A stretch of 64,000 bases of DNA from Cocos nucifera (Eukaryota; Streptophyta; Magnoliopsida; Arecales; Arecaceae): positions 62,001 to 126,000 of the forward strand of contig QRFJ01003348.1 in assembly GCA_006176705.1 (NCBI GenBank), written 5' to 3'. The translations under genes were made by a program, and so were the position numbers. This document shows positions 11,949-22,589 of the stretch, one piece after another. Numbering within the stretch: position 1 is the stretch's first letter; the number at the start of each line of letters is the position of its first letter. The notes beneath the pieces were generated by a model. It did not search any database. It saw only the letters and a list, made by a program, of their open reading frames with translations, and was not told the DNA's origin.

Positions 11949-12524
11949 ATGAAGATATGGAGGACTAAAGAATCCATAACCTTCACTGAGGTAGATGCAC
12001 GAAGAGCACAGTTTTTGCATAATGATGTGATTGTAATCTTTTTAAATATAGCAGACTATGATGTACGTTGCATCCTAGTTGATAATGAAAGTTCGACTGA
12101 CATCTTATTTTATGATGCTTTCCCCAAAATGTCAATATCTAATAGTCAGCTTGGACCAATAAACTCTCCACTAGTAGACTTCGCTGGTGCTGCAGTACTA
12201 GTTGAAGTTGTAATAACTCTAGCTATGGCTATAGGGCAATATCCAAGATAATCCAAAGCATAGGTGGATTTTTTGGTAGTAAAGACTCCCTCTACTTACA
12301 ATGCAATTCTTAGTCGATCTGGTCTAAATGCACTTCGGGCGGTGGTGTCAACTTATTATTTGAAGATGAAGTTTCTAACAAGTTACGAAATCAGAGAGGT
12401 CAGGGGGGATCAAGCTCTGGCAAGGCACTGCTACTCAATTGCCCTACAAAAGGAAGAACAGTCTGATCCTTATCCTGTTGATGGGTTAGATATCCGAAAT
12501 GACCTAGCAGAAAAAAGGAAATAA
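11949..12524 (+). pseudogene. Tat aspartic protease region, active-site glycine lost
   Basis: Cleaves gag-pol. Readable as VDARRAQFLHNDVIVIFLNI, then VRCILVDNESSTDILFYDAF and, after a stop near 12250, FLVVKTPSTYNAILSRSGLN. Relatives have D-N-G-S-S at the catalytic turn; here it is D-N-E-S-S, a Gly to Glu change that should inactivate the enzyme. AYNAILGR-type sequence is the second conserved protease block. Confidence 0.8.
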
Positions 12525-12539
12525 CCGATGGAAGATCTT

Positions 12540-13940
12540 ATCTCAGTCCTTCTGAATGATGGGAATGTGGAGCACACGGTATAGATTGATTCCAATCTTA
12601 CTGATGGGATACAAGAGCAGCTTATCAAATTCCTTCAAAAAAATGTAGATGCTTTCGCCTGGGTCCACACGAACATACCAGGAATCGATGCAGAAGTCAT
12701 GGAGCATCGTTTGGCTGTTAATCCAAAACATCGGCCAATAAAAGAAAAGATATGGAGCCATGCCCTAAAGAGACAGAAGATAATTGCAGAAGAAGTTGAT
12801 AAGCTCCTTAAGGCTAGACTCATCCGAGAAGTCAACTATCCAAACTGGGTCTCCAATGTCATACTCATCAAAAGGCAAACGGCAAATGGAGAATGTGCAT
12901 AGATTTCAAAAAACTGAACAAAGTCTGCCCAAAAGATAGCTACCTTCTACCCAGATTTGATCAGCTGGTGGATGCAACTTCGGGCCATGAGCTTCTCACT
13001 TTTATGGATGCCATCTCTGACTATAATTAAATCCAGATGGCACTAGAGGATGAGGAGAAAACTGCTTTTATTACTAATCTTGATCTTTACTCTTACAGGA
13101 TTATGCCTTTTGGACTAAAAAATGCAGGAGTAACATACCAGCACCTGATCAATAAGATCTTTAAGGAGCAAATCGATCGCAACATGGAAGTGTACGTAGA
13201 TGACATGCTTATCAAGAGCCGAACTTCAATAAATCATATTACCGATCTTGAGGAAATCTTTGATGTCCTTTGGAAACATAAGATGAACTTGAACCCAACT
13301 AAATGCACCTTCAGGAAAATTCTTAGGGTTCATGGTGTCAAGGTGCGGGATTGAAACAAATCCAGAGAAGATTCAAGCCATTCAAGGGATAATGGCTTCT
13401 AAATCCATCAAAAAAATTCAGCGCCTGACTGAAAAGGTGGCGGCCCTAAACTGCTTCGTCTCAAGGTCGGCCGAGCGATGCATGCTCTTTTTTCAAATTC
13501 TCAAGCAACCAAAGGACTTCTGTTGGACCACCAAATGCCAACAAGCCTTTAAAGAGCTCAAAAACTACCTTTGTTCACCTCCCCTATTAGCTAAGCCCGA
13601 ACCTAGAGAAGAACTATTTTTATACCTAGCGGTCTCCCCAACAGCTCTGGCAGTAGTCTTAGTTAAAGAAGAAGCAAAAGTACAGTGATCGATCTACTAC
13701 ATAAGTCGGATCCTGAGAGATGTCGAGATCAGGTATACCAAGTTAGAAAAACTAAATTATGCTCTATTGATTGCAACCCGAAGACTTCAACCTTATTTCT
13801 AGGGGTACACCATAACCCTCCTCACTGATCAACCAATCAAGGTAGTTCTCTATCGAACAGATGCCTCTGGGAGAATAGCAAAATGGGCAATTGATCTCAC
13901 CAAATTTGACATTAACTACCAACCTCGGCCGTCAGTCAAA
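12540..13940 (+). pseudogene. Tat reverse transcriptase and RNase H, broken
   Basis: Copies element RNA into DNA. RT blocks in order: HRLAVNPKHRPIKEK (about 12700), KLLKARLIREVNYPNWVSNV, CIDFKKLNK (about 12900), MDAISDYN followed by a stop at 13027, RIMPFGLKNAGVTYQ (about 13100), and the catalytic EVYVDDMLIKSR (about 13190-13220). A frameshift near 13340 leads into GIETNPEKIQAIQ. The RNase H domain follows: FLYLAVSPTALAVVLVKEEA, YYISRILRDVEIRYTKLEKL and LLTDQPIK, with stops at 13686 and 13800. Typical gypsy order RT-RH is kept. Confidence 0.88.
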
Positions 13941-13949
13941 GTCCAAATA

Positions 13950-14654
13950 TTGGTAGATTTTGTAGTAGAATGCACCATTCTGGATGAAGTCAAGCTTGAA
14001 CATAATGAAACCAGCATTTCATGGTTGCAGCCAAGCTCCTCTAAAGAAAGAGCTGATCTCTCCAAAGATTTTTGGACTCTATATGTAGATGGCTCATCCA
14101 ACGCTTCTGGTGCAGGCGTAGGACTGATCTTGGTTAACCTGAAGGGGATCATCACTGAATATGCACTGCACTTTGAATTCCCTACAACTAATAATGGGGC
14201 CAAAGATGAAGCATTAATCACTTGGTTAAAGATAGCTAAAGAGTTAGAAGTAGATCGGCTCCAAGTCTACAGTGATTTTCAACTGGTGGTCGGACAGGTT
14301 AGCAATAGTTATAAAGCATGGAAGGAAAGCATGATGAAATATCTTGAGAAAGTGAAGAACTTAATTATGGCCTTCAACAATTTTAACATCCAACAGATTT
14401 TAAGGACAAAAAATATCAGAGCCGGCCTTCTCTCTAAACTGGCCACGTTAGCCCCGACCGAATTGCCTAAGAAAGTATTCTTTGAAGTTCTGAAATGCCC
14501 AAGTTTGGAGGAATCACAACCTGTAATGCAGATCGACCATGAGCCATGTTGGATTGATCCACTGGTCACCTATCTTAAAGATGGAGTTCTTTCTTATAAT
14601 CCAAAAGAAGCTCGAAAACTTAGAAATTCAAGCCTTTCAATATGTTCTGTATGA
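13950..14654 (+). pseudogene. second RNase H-like domain of Tat pol, catalytic Glu replaced
   Basis: A 234-codon open stretch carries WTLYVDGSSNASGAGVGLIL, then NNGAKDEALITWL and RLQVYSDFQLVVGQV. This matches the extra archaeal-type RNase H that defines the Tat clade (DGSS...E...D). Relatives read NNEAEYEAL in the middle block; here the residue at the catalytic Glu position appears to be Lys (A-K-D), so the domain is probably inactive although its frame is the longest intact part of pol. It joins RT-RH upstream and integrase downstream. Confidence 0.82.
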
Positions 14655-15770
14655 AGGCAAGTTAGATAAAAGATCATATTCTTTATTGCTCTTGAGATGT
14701 CTTCGACCTTCAGAAGCTGATTTTGCATTATGAGAAGTACACGAGGAAATCTACAGAAGTCATGTAGGGATCAGATCTTTATCACAAAGACTGCTTGGGC
14801 AGGATTACTATTAACCGATCTTGTATCATGATTCTATGAAATATGTCAAAAAATATGACCACTACCAAAGAAATGCAAACATCCAAAGACAACCAGCCTC
14901 CGAACTTACACCCCTGAGGATCCCATGACCATTTGCATAATGAGGAATGGATATACTCTGACCTTTTCAAATGGCATCTGGATAACGAAAGTTTCTCTTG
15001 GTGGCAATAGACTATTTCACAAAATGGGTTGAAGCGAAACCTCTGGCAAAAATAATTGAAGCAAAAGTACAGAAATCCATCAGAAAGTCAATTGTTTGCA
15101 GATTTGGCCTACCTCACACCCTCATAACAGATAATGGATGATAATTTGCTGGAGCGAGATTTGTCGAATTCTATGAAGATCTGAATATCTCCATCATTTT
15201 ACATCCATGGCTCACCCACGGGCAAATGGAGAGGCCGAAGTAACTAATAGAACCCTGCTGCAAGGTATCAAAGCAAGGCTTGAGAGGGCAAAAGGAACTT
15301 GAATAGATAAACTCTATCATGTGCTCTGGGCTTACCGATCTATCCAAAGATTGCCAATAGGAGAAACTCCATTCGCTTTGGCTTTTGGAACTGAAGCTAT
15401 CATCCTGATAGAACTTAAACTCCCATCAGCATGAGTCGTGGCATTCAGTGAATAGAGCAATTCATAGGACCTAAGGGCTAACCTCAACTTGGTGGAAGAA
15501 AAATGGGAAAAAGCTCAAGTTTGGATGGCAGCCTATAAGCAAAAAAATAGCTCGCTACTACAACTCAAAAGTCAAAGATAAATTATTCAAAGTGAGAGAC
15601 TTGGTACTTCAGCGAACGGCTATTTCACAACCTCAGAATCAAGAAAAGCTTGCTCTAAATTGGAAAGGCACGTATGAAGTAGAGAAGGTTGTCTGGCTCG
15701 AAACTTATCGCCTAAAGAAGCTCGGAGGAACAATACTTCCACGACCTTCGAATTCAAAAAATTTGTGAAT
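14655..15770 (+). pseudogene. Tat integrase, broken
   Basis: Inserts the cDNA. Readable pieces: EVHEEIYRSHVGIRSLSQRL (zinc-binding HHCC region, about 14740), LVAIDYFTKWVEAKPL (first catalytic Asp, about 15000), GLPHTLITDNG (second Asp, about 15110), and HGQMERPK near 15220, where relatives have the NGQxE block. Frameshifts and stops (15141, about 15300, about 15430) divide it. The end (about 15570-15770) still shows the C-terminal barrel-type sequence VRDLVLQ...LNWKGTYEV. The pol region ends about 100 bases before the tandem array. Confidence 0.82.
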
Positions 15771-15874
15771 ATATTATCAGTAATTTTTCTTCAATAAAAC
15801 TCCTCTATTTCAACATTATTGCTTCTTGGTGTAAAAACTATGTAATGACAGGAAAGAAGCAATCAAAAAGTGGC

Positions 15875-17460
15875 CATGTTAGGAACAGGAGGAGAACCTC
15901 ATCCTAACACGAGCAAGTCGAAGACCTCTGATTATTTAAGATAGGAGGAGGAAAGAGGCCCATTCAATGATCCATTTGTATCCCTATTGTCATGTTAGGA
16001 ATAGGAGAAGAACCTCATCCTAACATAAGCAAGTCGAAGATCTTTGATTATTTAAGACAGGAGGAGGGGAGAGACCCATTCAACGGTCCATTTATGTCCC
16101 TATTGCCATGATAGGGACAGAAGGAGAACCTTGCCCCTAACATGAGCAAGTCAAAAATCTTCAGTTATTTAAGATAGGAGGCGGGGAGAGGCCCATTCAA
16201 CGATCTACTTGTGCCCCTATTGCCGTGTTAGGAATCGGGAGGAGAACCTCATCCTAATATGAGCAAGTCAAAGACCTCCGATTATTTAAGACAGGAGGAG
16301 GGGAGAGGCCCTATTCAACGGTCCATTTGTACCCCTATTACCATGTTAGGAGCAGGATGAGAACCTCATTCTAACATAAGCAAGTCGAAGACCTTCGATT
16401 ATTTAAGACAGGAGGAGGAGAGAGGCCAATTCAACGACCCATTTATGTCCCTATTGCCATGTTAGGAACAAAAGGAGAACCTCATCCTAACATGAGCAAG
16501 TTAAAGACCTCCAATTATTTAAGATAGGAGAAGAGGAGAGGCCCATTCAACAGCCCACTTGTGCCCCTATTGCCATGTTAGAAATAAAAGAAAAACCTCA
16601 TCCTAATATGAGCAAGTTGAAGACCTCCGATTATTTAAGACAGTAGGAGGGAAGAGGCCCATTCAATAGCCCATTTGTGCCCTTATTGCCATGTTAGGAA
16701 TAGGAGCAGAACCTCAATCCTAACATGAGCAAGTTGAAGACCTTCGGTTATTTAAAATGGGAGGAGGGGAGAGGCTCATTCAACGGTCCATTTATGCTCC
16801 TATTGCCATGTTAGAAATGGGAGGAGAACCTCATCCTAACTTGAGCAAAATCGAAGGCCTTATTAATTTAAGATGGGATGAGGGGAGAGGCCCATTCAAT
16901 GGTCCATTTGTGCCCCTATTGCCTTGATAGGAATAGGAGGAGAACCTCATCCTAACTTGAGCAAAGTCGAAAGCCTCGTTAATTTAAGACGGGATGAGGA
17001 GAGAGGCCCATTCAATGGCCCATTTGTGCCCCTACAGTCTTGTTAGGAATAGGAGGAGAACCTCATTCCTAACTTGAGCAAAGTTGAAAGTCTCGTTAAT
17101 TTAAGATGGAATGAGGGGAGAGGCTTATTCAACGGTCCATTTATGCCCCTATAGCCTTGTTAGGAATAGGAGAAGAACCTCATCCTAACTTGAGCAAAGT
17201 CGAAGGTCTTATTAATTTAAGATGAGATGAGGGAAGAGGTCCCATTCGATGGTCCATTTGCACCCCTACTGCCATGTTAGGGATAGGAGGAGGACCTTGC
17301 CCTAACATAAGCAAACCAAAGACCTCCAGTTATTAAAAATAGGAGGAGAGGAGAAGACCTATCAATGGCCCAACCATGCCACTGTAGTCCTATTAATAGA
17401 AGGAGAACCTCATCCTAATATGAGCAAATCAAAGACCTCTGATTGCCTGAGACATGAGAA
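15875..17460 (+). repeat. 117 bp tandem repeat array inside element T (about 14 units)
   Basis: Units begin at CATGTTAGGAA and recur at 15875, 15991, 16107, 16224, 16342, 16458, 16574, 16690, 16807, 16923, 17039, 17156 and 17273, with a partial unit after about 17386. Spacing is 116-118 bp. Each unit holds GGAGAACCTCATCCTAAC, GAGCAAGTCGAAGACCTC, ATTTAAGA and GAGAGGCCCATTCAAC. The later units (from 16807) share TTGAGCAAAGTCGAA...TTAATTTAAGA, so the array has two subtypes. It lies between pol and the antisense gene and has no coding role. Confidence 0.95.
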
Positions 17461-17789
17461 AAATCTCATCATGGCAAAAGCAAAAATCAACATCATCAAG
17501 AATAAGTAAGGACTTCGTCTTGACAAAAGGACCAAGAAAAATCAACTAAGCTGAAAATGGAAAGACAACATCGTCCTGATATAAATAAAGATCTCCGATC
17601 ATGAAAAGATAGAAAAAAATCTACTTTTCGATGATTATTCCAATAAAAGACAAAACAAAGAAGAAAAATAAAAAAATGAAATAAGAAAATAATTAAAAAA
17701 AGTATTTCTTCATTAAAGTTTGAATTGTTATAAAATGAAGGTCTATAAGACCGGTTATAAAAGCGAGGAGGAAAAGGCCAAAGCTTTAA

Positions 17790-18670
17790 GAAGGATCTGA
17801 TCTTTCAGACTTTGGGTTGCTGGCCATCATCAAAGATTTCTTTAAACTGACTATCTCTTCCTCAAGTTTTCTTTCTTAGCAGACTCTCCACATACATCTT
17901 GTCAGCTCGTCAATAATTATCTTTCGATTCTCTCAACTGCCTCCTTAGAACCATCGACTCAGCCTCCACATCCTTCATAGCTTAATGCACGTATACCATC
18001 TAGATCTTCAACTATTGGAGTTCGGTCTTATCCTTCTCGTATGCAAATGAAAGATCGCGGAAGGATTTCCTTAGAAAAATAACCCTCTTCGACTCTTTAT
18101 CAGCACCGGCCTACTGATTATCATGTAATTACCTCCGTAGATGAGCCACCTCTTCGTTCACCGATTTGAGCTCACTTTCAAGCCTACTCATTCTCTCCTT
18201 ATAATTAGTCCTACACTTATCATGCCGAGTTTCGGCATTATGAAGCTGCCTCTAGAGCTTAGAAAATTTTTTCGACCAGTCCCAATTGTGTCTCGACTTA
18301 TTAGAAGACCATGATGAACTCCCCTCCAACAATCGGATTGTCTCTTTCGCCGAATCAAGTTCAACTTCAAGAGAGCTGATCTTCGCGATCAACACCCAGG
18401 ACTTATCACTGGCACTTTTCTTAAACTCTGCTAACTCCTTAAAATTATCCTTCTTAATGCTGAAGCTCATGGAATCCTTCATGTATAATTTGTGGAGGCG
18501 AGTGACTTCAATCGTTGCCTCCGAAGAATTTTTCCTAGATCTTTGGAGTTCGTCTTCTATCTTTTTCAGTTTTTTCCTCAAGTGATGAATTTTCATCTTC
18601 AAACTCTTAATTATCGATTTTAAAGGAATTTCTTGAGGCAGCGACTCGACATCGACAAGAGACTACATCC
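17790..18670 (-). pseudogene. antisense coiled-coil ORF of element T (distal part)
   Basis: On the minus strand, opposite to gag-pol, an open stretch reads ESLPQEIPLKSIIKSLKMKI, then HHLRKKLKKIEDELQRSRKN and ISSLEVELDSAKETIRLLEG, then RMSRLESELKSVNEEVAHLRR. This is a long heptad-patterned coiled coil. Stops appear at about 18250, 18140 and further left. It lies downstream of the stop near 18772 of the main antisense ORF and could be its continuation or a second antisense gene. Function unknown. Confidence 0.55.
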
Positions 18671-18771
18671 AACATATGAAAGAAATTCTGAGCTATTGAT
18701 AAAAAGAAGTCTTACTTTCATTGATAAAAGTTTTTTCAAGTACAGGATGAAATAAAAAGAAAATACAATAA

Positions 18772-20790
18772 CTAAAAGCTCCCAACCTCGGGAGGGGAAG
18801 CAATAGGAGAACTCCGTGCTCTTGCAGTAGCTGCAGACTCAAGAGCAAGTTCGGTTGGTGGTTCAAAGGGTTCGAGCTTTTCAATAGTAGGTTCAGAAGG
18901 TTCTACGATCGCTCTGATTGAAAAAGGGTCAACTGTAGTAGTGGATGGTTCGGCTTCTTCATCGACAGCCTCCTCTTCTTCCATAAAACTTAGGTCAAGC
19001 TTGAAAAATTTTTGGGCAACTCGGCCCGTGCAGAGCTCAAAATCTTTAATGAACGCCTGTTGGCCGAACTCGACATTCAGGTTCCTTATTTTAGAAGAGG
19101 CCTTGAACTCTTCCATGGCCCAGATCATCGCCTCCAAGATCAACTTTGCCATTCGAGCTTCCAATTCGACGACTTTAATCTTAGCTTCTTTCTTCCTTTC
19201 CTCCTACAAAGCCAATGTAGTCTTAAGTCCAATCGAGATGAACTCCTCCTTTCCGAGTGCACCCTGGAGACTTTTGATTTTCATCGTCTTCTCCTCTACA
19301 AGATGCTCAACCTCGCCAACCTTTTCCTGAAGGCGACTAACCTCGGCTTAAAGATCCTTCTAGACCTTCTCTACCTCTGCCTCCAAATGGTGTGCCCTCT
19401 TGATATGGATGAGCATTTGGTGATCCGACTGCAACAAATGATTGATGTTAAAAAAAGAAAGAAGGAAAGAAAGAAGGAAGGACAAGAGAAGAGAGAAGAA
19501 GGAAAAAGCAGAAGACAAGAAAAGAAGTTGGGCAACGAAGCAATCACCTTGAGGAGGGTTCCGAGAGAACCCCTGACGAGCTGCTGTGATTCAAGATCGG
19601 CCATGTGGTCCACCACCTCTGGCATGGCAAATTTATCAATTAAAGTTCGGATGATCTTTGGGTCATCAAAAAGAATCCCTCCTCGCTCATCGCTGTCATC
19701 ATTTGGCTCATTAAAGTGAGCCTTATAGGGTGTCTTCGCGATAGCTTTCTTTTTCTTCTTTCCTTCCCTCGTCTCTCCCTCAATAGGAAGCTTCAGAGCT
19801 TGATCCCTATTGGAAGAGCCCGAGGGTGCAGAGGGCATGGAATCCACATCAATAGTGCCGACCTCGGTAGTTGGAAGAACCTCAGCACTAATGGCAACCT
19901 TGGAAGCAGCAACAGTGATAGCGGGGGCCATGGAGCTTGAAGCACCAACCTTTGCCCTCTTTGAAATACCACCTGGCGCTTTCTCTTTTCCTTTCTGGAT
20001 GTAAAGCCCCTTTGCAAGCATCGCGGCAGCTTCAGTATCCATTTTTTCAACAAAGAAGAAATCACAATCAGTGACAATACACAAATGTGAAATCGAGTGA
20101 ATTTAAAAAGTAAAAAAATATACCGATAGGGTCAAGGAGACTCAAACTTAGGTTAAACAAGGTTTGTTCTTTCAAAAGATCAGAAAGAAGAGGAGCTTAG
20201 TATGCTTTGAGTTTGTTGGAGGAATCAAGATTGGCTCTATCTAAGCTAGGAGCTCGATGGACTGACTCCCTAATGTGATCCCAAGGAGAAAGATCCAATA
20301 GCAAGGTCAGATAGTGCACAAAAAAGTACTTTTTCTTCTAGTTGCGAATGGAAGAAGGAGCGTCTTTCAGTAACCCCTTCTTACCGAGTTGGTGGGAGAA
20401 GTACCACCAATCCTTCGCAGAAGGATGGCACTTGAAAGTATAGAAGTTTCTAAAGAGTGAAATGATTGGATGGACCTCGGCTAAACGATAGAGGAAAAGA
20501 AATCCTATCACAAACCTAAAAGAATTTGGTGCTATGGAGGCAAGAAAGATGTTCATAAATCGAAAAAGAGCAACTATGAAAGGAGGGAGTGATAGTTGGA
20601 GTCCGGCATGCAGAGTTTCTAAATATAGACAGAATCGACCAGCCGAACGAGAACTCGCTTGGTCACTCGATGTGGGAAGTTCAAGATCGTACTCCTGAGG
20701 GATCTCGTACTGAATCCTAATTAAGAAAAGATCGTTCGAAGTTAGGACTCAAGGAATGGTATCCGGCATGAAAGGTTGATGAGACATATC
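18772..20790 (-). pseudogene. antisense additional gene of Tat element T (Transposase_28-like), spliced
   Basis: Encoded opposite to gag-pol. The start is near MPDTIP (about 20772); then IQYEIPQEYDLELP, PFIVALFRFMNIFLASIAPN, FRFVIGFLFLYRLAEVHPII and HPSAKDWWYFSHQ, which resembles the 'putative gypsy type transposon' family (PF04195). A donor GTATAT at 20123 precedes a second exon starting MDTEAAAMLAKGLYIQ (20042); its acceptor AG is lost. A second intron, 19429-19547, has GT...GTTGCAG ends and a long pyrimidine tract. The last exon is a coiled coil plus an acidic tail ending PPEVGSF. Several stops make this copy a pseudogene. Element U has the same organisation. Confidence 0.7.
19429..19547 (-). 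other. candidate intron in the antisense gene of T
   Basis: On the minus strand the exon ends CTCAAG, followed by GTGATTGC; a strong pyrimidine tract (CTTCTTTCTTTCC-like) and TTGTTGCAG precede the next exon, TCGGATCACCAAATG. Coding character stops and resumes exactly at these edges. The length is 119 bases, normal for plants. Confidence 0.7.
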
Positions 20791-21506
20791 TCCAGTGCGA
20801 ACTACTATAACAAGAACAGGGTGAAAGAAGGCTGGATCAGATGAACTCCAGGAACCAACAGATTGGAAAGTTCTGAAGGACATCTGGATCAAACTAAATT
20901 TGAGAGAAATCCTTGAAAATTAAGAGGCAAAGGATGCGAAAAACTTCTTAAGAAAAACTGAGAGAATAATAAGCGAAGGATGCTAGAATAATTAAAACGA
21001 AGGATGATGGAACTGACCTAGGTCGATCGAGAAGGACAAAGAGACAATGAGCACGATGGAGACCAAGTAGAAGAACGCCCAAAACTAGAAAAGATGGAGG
21101 AAGAAACCAGAACTCTCAAGTGAAAGAAAGATAAAAGCTGGAGGAGGAAGAAACCAGGACTCTCGAAGGGCAGAAAGATGAGAACCAAAAAAGGAAGGAC
21201 TTAAATAGCAGAAAGTGGCCCAAAACCATCATGATTGCAGATCTCCCTCAGTCGTTCTTCGTGCGATGCGTGTCCTAAGCATCATGACAAAGAATGGCAA
21301 CAGGCAGTGCCTTTATGGTGCCGTGTCTCGAGCAGCGCTTCAATGAAAATTTTGAAAATCCGTCTCTTCAAGTCGGATCGAGTTAAAGGGACTCTAGCAC
21401 CAATATGGAAGATAACAAAATGCCTTATTTTTTTTCAATAATCATAAAATCAAGGAAAGAACTTTGGCAGTCATCTTTTTACTCTCTTTCTTCGAATTCC
21501 GAACTC
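20791..21506 (+). other. untranslated 3' region of element T
   Basis: Between the antisense gene's start and the polypurine tract, purine-rich on the plus strand with no supported ORF. By position it should contain the antisense promoter; I see no clear TATA box on the minus strand. Confidence 0.5.
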
Positions 21507-21519
21507 GAAAGTAGGAAGA
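21507..21519 (+). promoter_or_regulatory. polypurine tract of element T
   Basis: GAAAGTAGGAAGA lies just upstream of the 3' LTR, where plus-strand DNA synthesis is primed. Element U has the analogous GTGGGAGTAGGGAGATAAG at 26447-26465. Confidence 0.7.
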
Positions 21520-21523
21520 CTAT

Positions 21524-22531
21524 TATTAGGGATAAATTCTGCTCCCACCGAAGTTCGGTCTAATGCTCAGCCAAGTATAATTTATAATCATAGAAGAGCT
21601 TTAATCGCCACTTCTCCTTCAACCAAACTCCTACCAGACTTTTTCTTTAGCTAGACTTCTCCATCAGTCGAACTACTTTCGAACTTCTTCTTCAGCCAAA
21701 CTCCTCTCAGACTTCTCCTTCAGCCAGACTCCTCCATCAGTCAGACTCCTTTCAGACTTCTCCTTTAGTAAAACTCCTTCCAGACTTCTCCTTCAATTGG
21801 ACTTCTCTACCAGTCGAACTCCTTCTAAACTTTTCCTTCAGTCGAACTCCTCCTAAGCTTCTCCTTCAGCCAAATTTTTTTATCAATTGAACTCCTTCTG
21901 GGCTTCTCCATCAGTCGAACTCCATCCAAAATCCTCAAGCGGATTACTTTTAGATTTTAACTAGCATTCCTCCTGGATGATCCCCTTTAGTCGTATTCCC
22001 TTTAGGTGATTTCTTTCAGTCAAACCCATTTTAATTTATAGCTCTCTATACGACATGAATCAACTTACTCATAAACAACTTGGAGGAGTCCGAACTCCTC
22101 TAGAATTGATATATATCAAAGCTCTTCATCAACCAACGCCTGCTTCCTCTGAACTTCGACTATTAAATCCCAACGAATGGGCACATTATGACAACGGACA
22201 CTACTCTTCGAAAAAAACTTCACATGGCTCCGAGCGGCCTACTATCCGATGGTTACGGCTGTCACTTTCAAGTTTATTATAGGCTTCATTTATAAAAGAG
22301 ACCCTTCAGATATGTTTTCTCTAAGCTCTCTTCTCCTTTCCAAAATTCTACTAAATTCTTTTCAGAGCACTCCATTTTTGTTGGTCAGAAGAACTGACTT
22401 GATCGTTGGAGGGTCTTACCGGAGCCACCACCACTAACTCTGGATGAGACTTTATTTTGCAGATCACCGATGGAGGCCTCTTCTTCCTCAACTCTAGTTT
22501 GATCCGACATCAACCAAATTCTGTACCAACA
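21524..22531 (+). repeat. 3' LTR of Tat element T
   Basis: Collinear with 9231-10238 and exactly the same length. The first dinucleotide is TA instead of TG; the end is GTACCAACA. The pyrimidine-rich minisatellite (21610-21920) and TATA box (22291-22298) are conserved. Numerous substitutions against the 5' LTR indicate an old insertion. Confidence 0.92.
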
Positions 22532-22589
22532 AATACTGTATTTTTATAATATTTATTATTAGTAGGTTATATTTGATATTATTGATTTT

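Larger units (their letters stand above)
9231..22531 (+). mobile_element. Ty3/gypsy Tat-type retrotransposon T, complete but decayed
   Basis: Full-length structure: LTRs of 1008 bp each (9231-10238, 21524-22531), primer site, gag, protease, RT, RNase H, a second RNase H-like domain, integrase, a 117 bp tandem array (15875-17460), an antisense gene (about 17790-20790), a polypurine tract and the 3' LTR. The second RNase H and an extra ORF beyond pol are hallmarks of the Tat clade. Many in-frame stops and frameshifts show it is no longer able to encode its proteins. It is inserted into the CACTA transposon between 9230 and 22532. Confidence 0.92.

Noticed and set aside
15875..17460. Regular repeats as a possible CRISPR-like array
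   Set aside because: Whole 117 bp units repeat with no unique spacers, inside a eukaryotic retrotransposon.
19012..19719. Plus-strand 235-codon ORF in element T
   Set aside because: Overlaps the spliced antisense gene and its pyrimidine tract; its lysine/glutamate-rich part is the complement of the intron's CT-rich tract.
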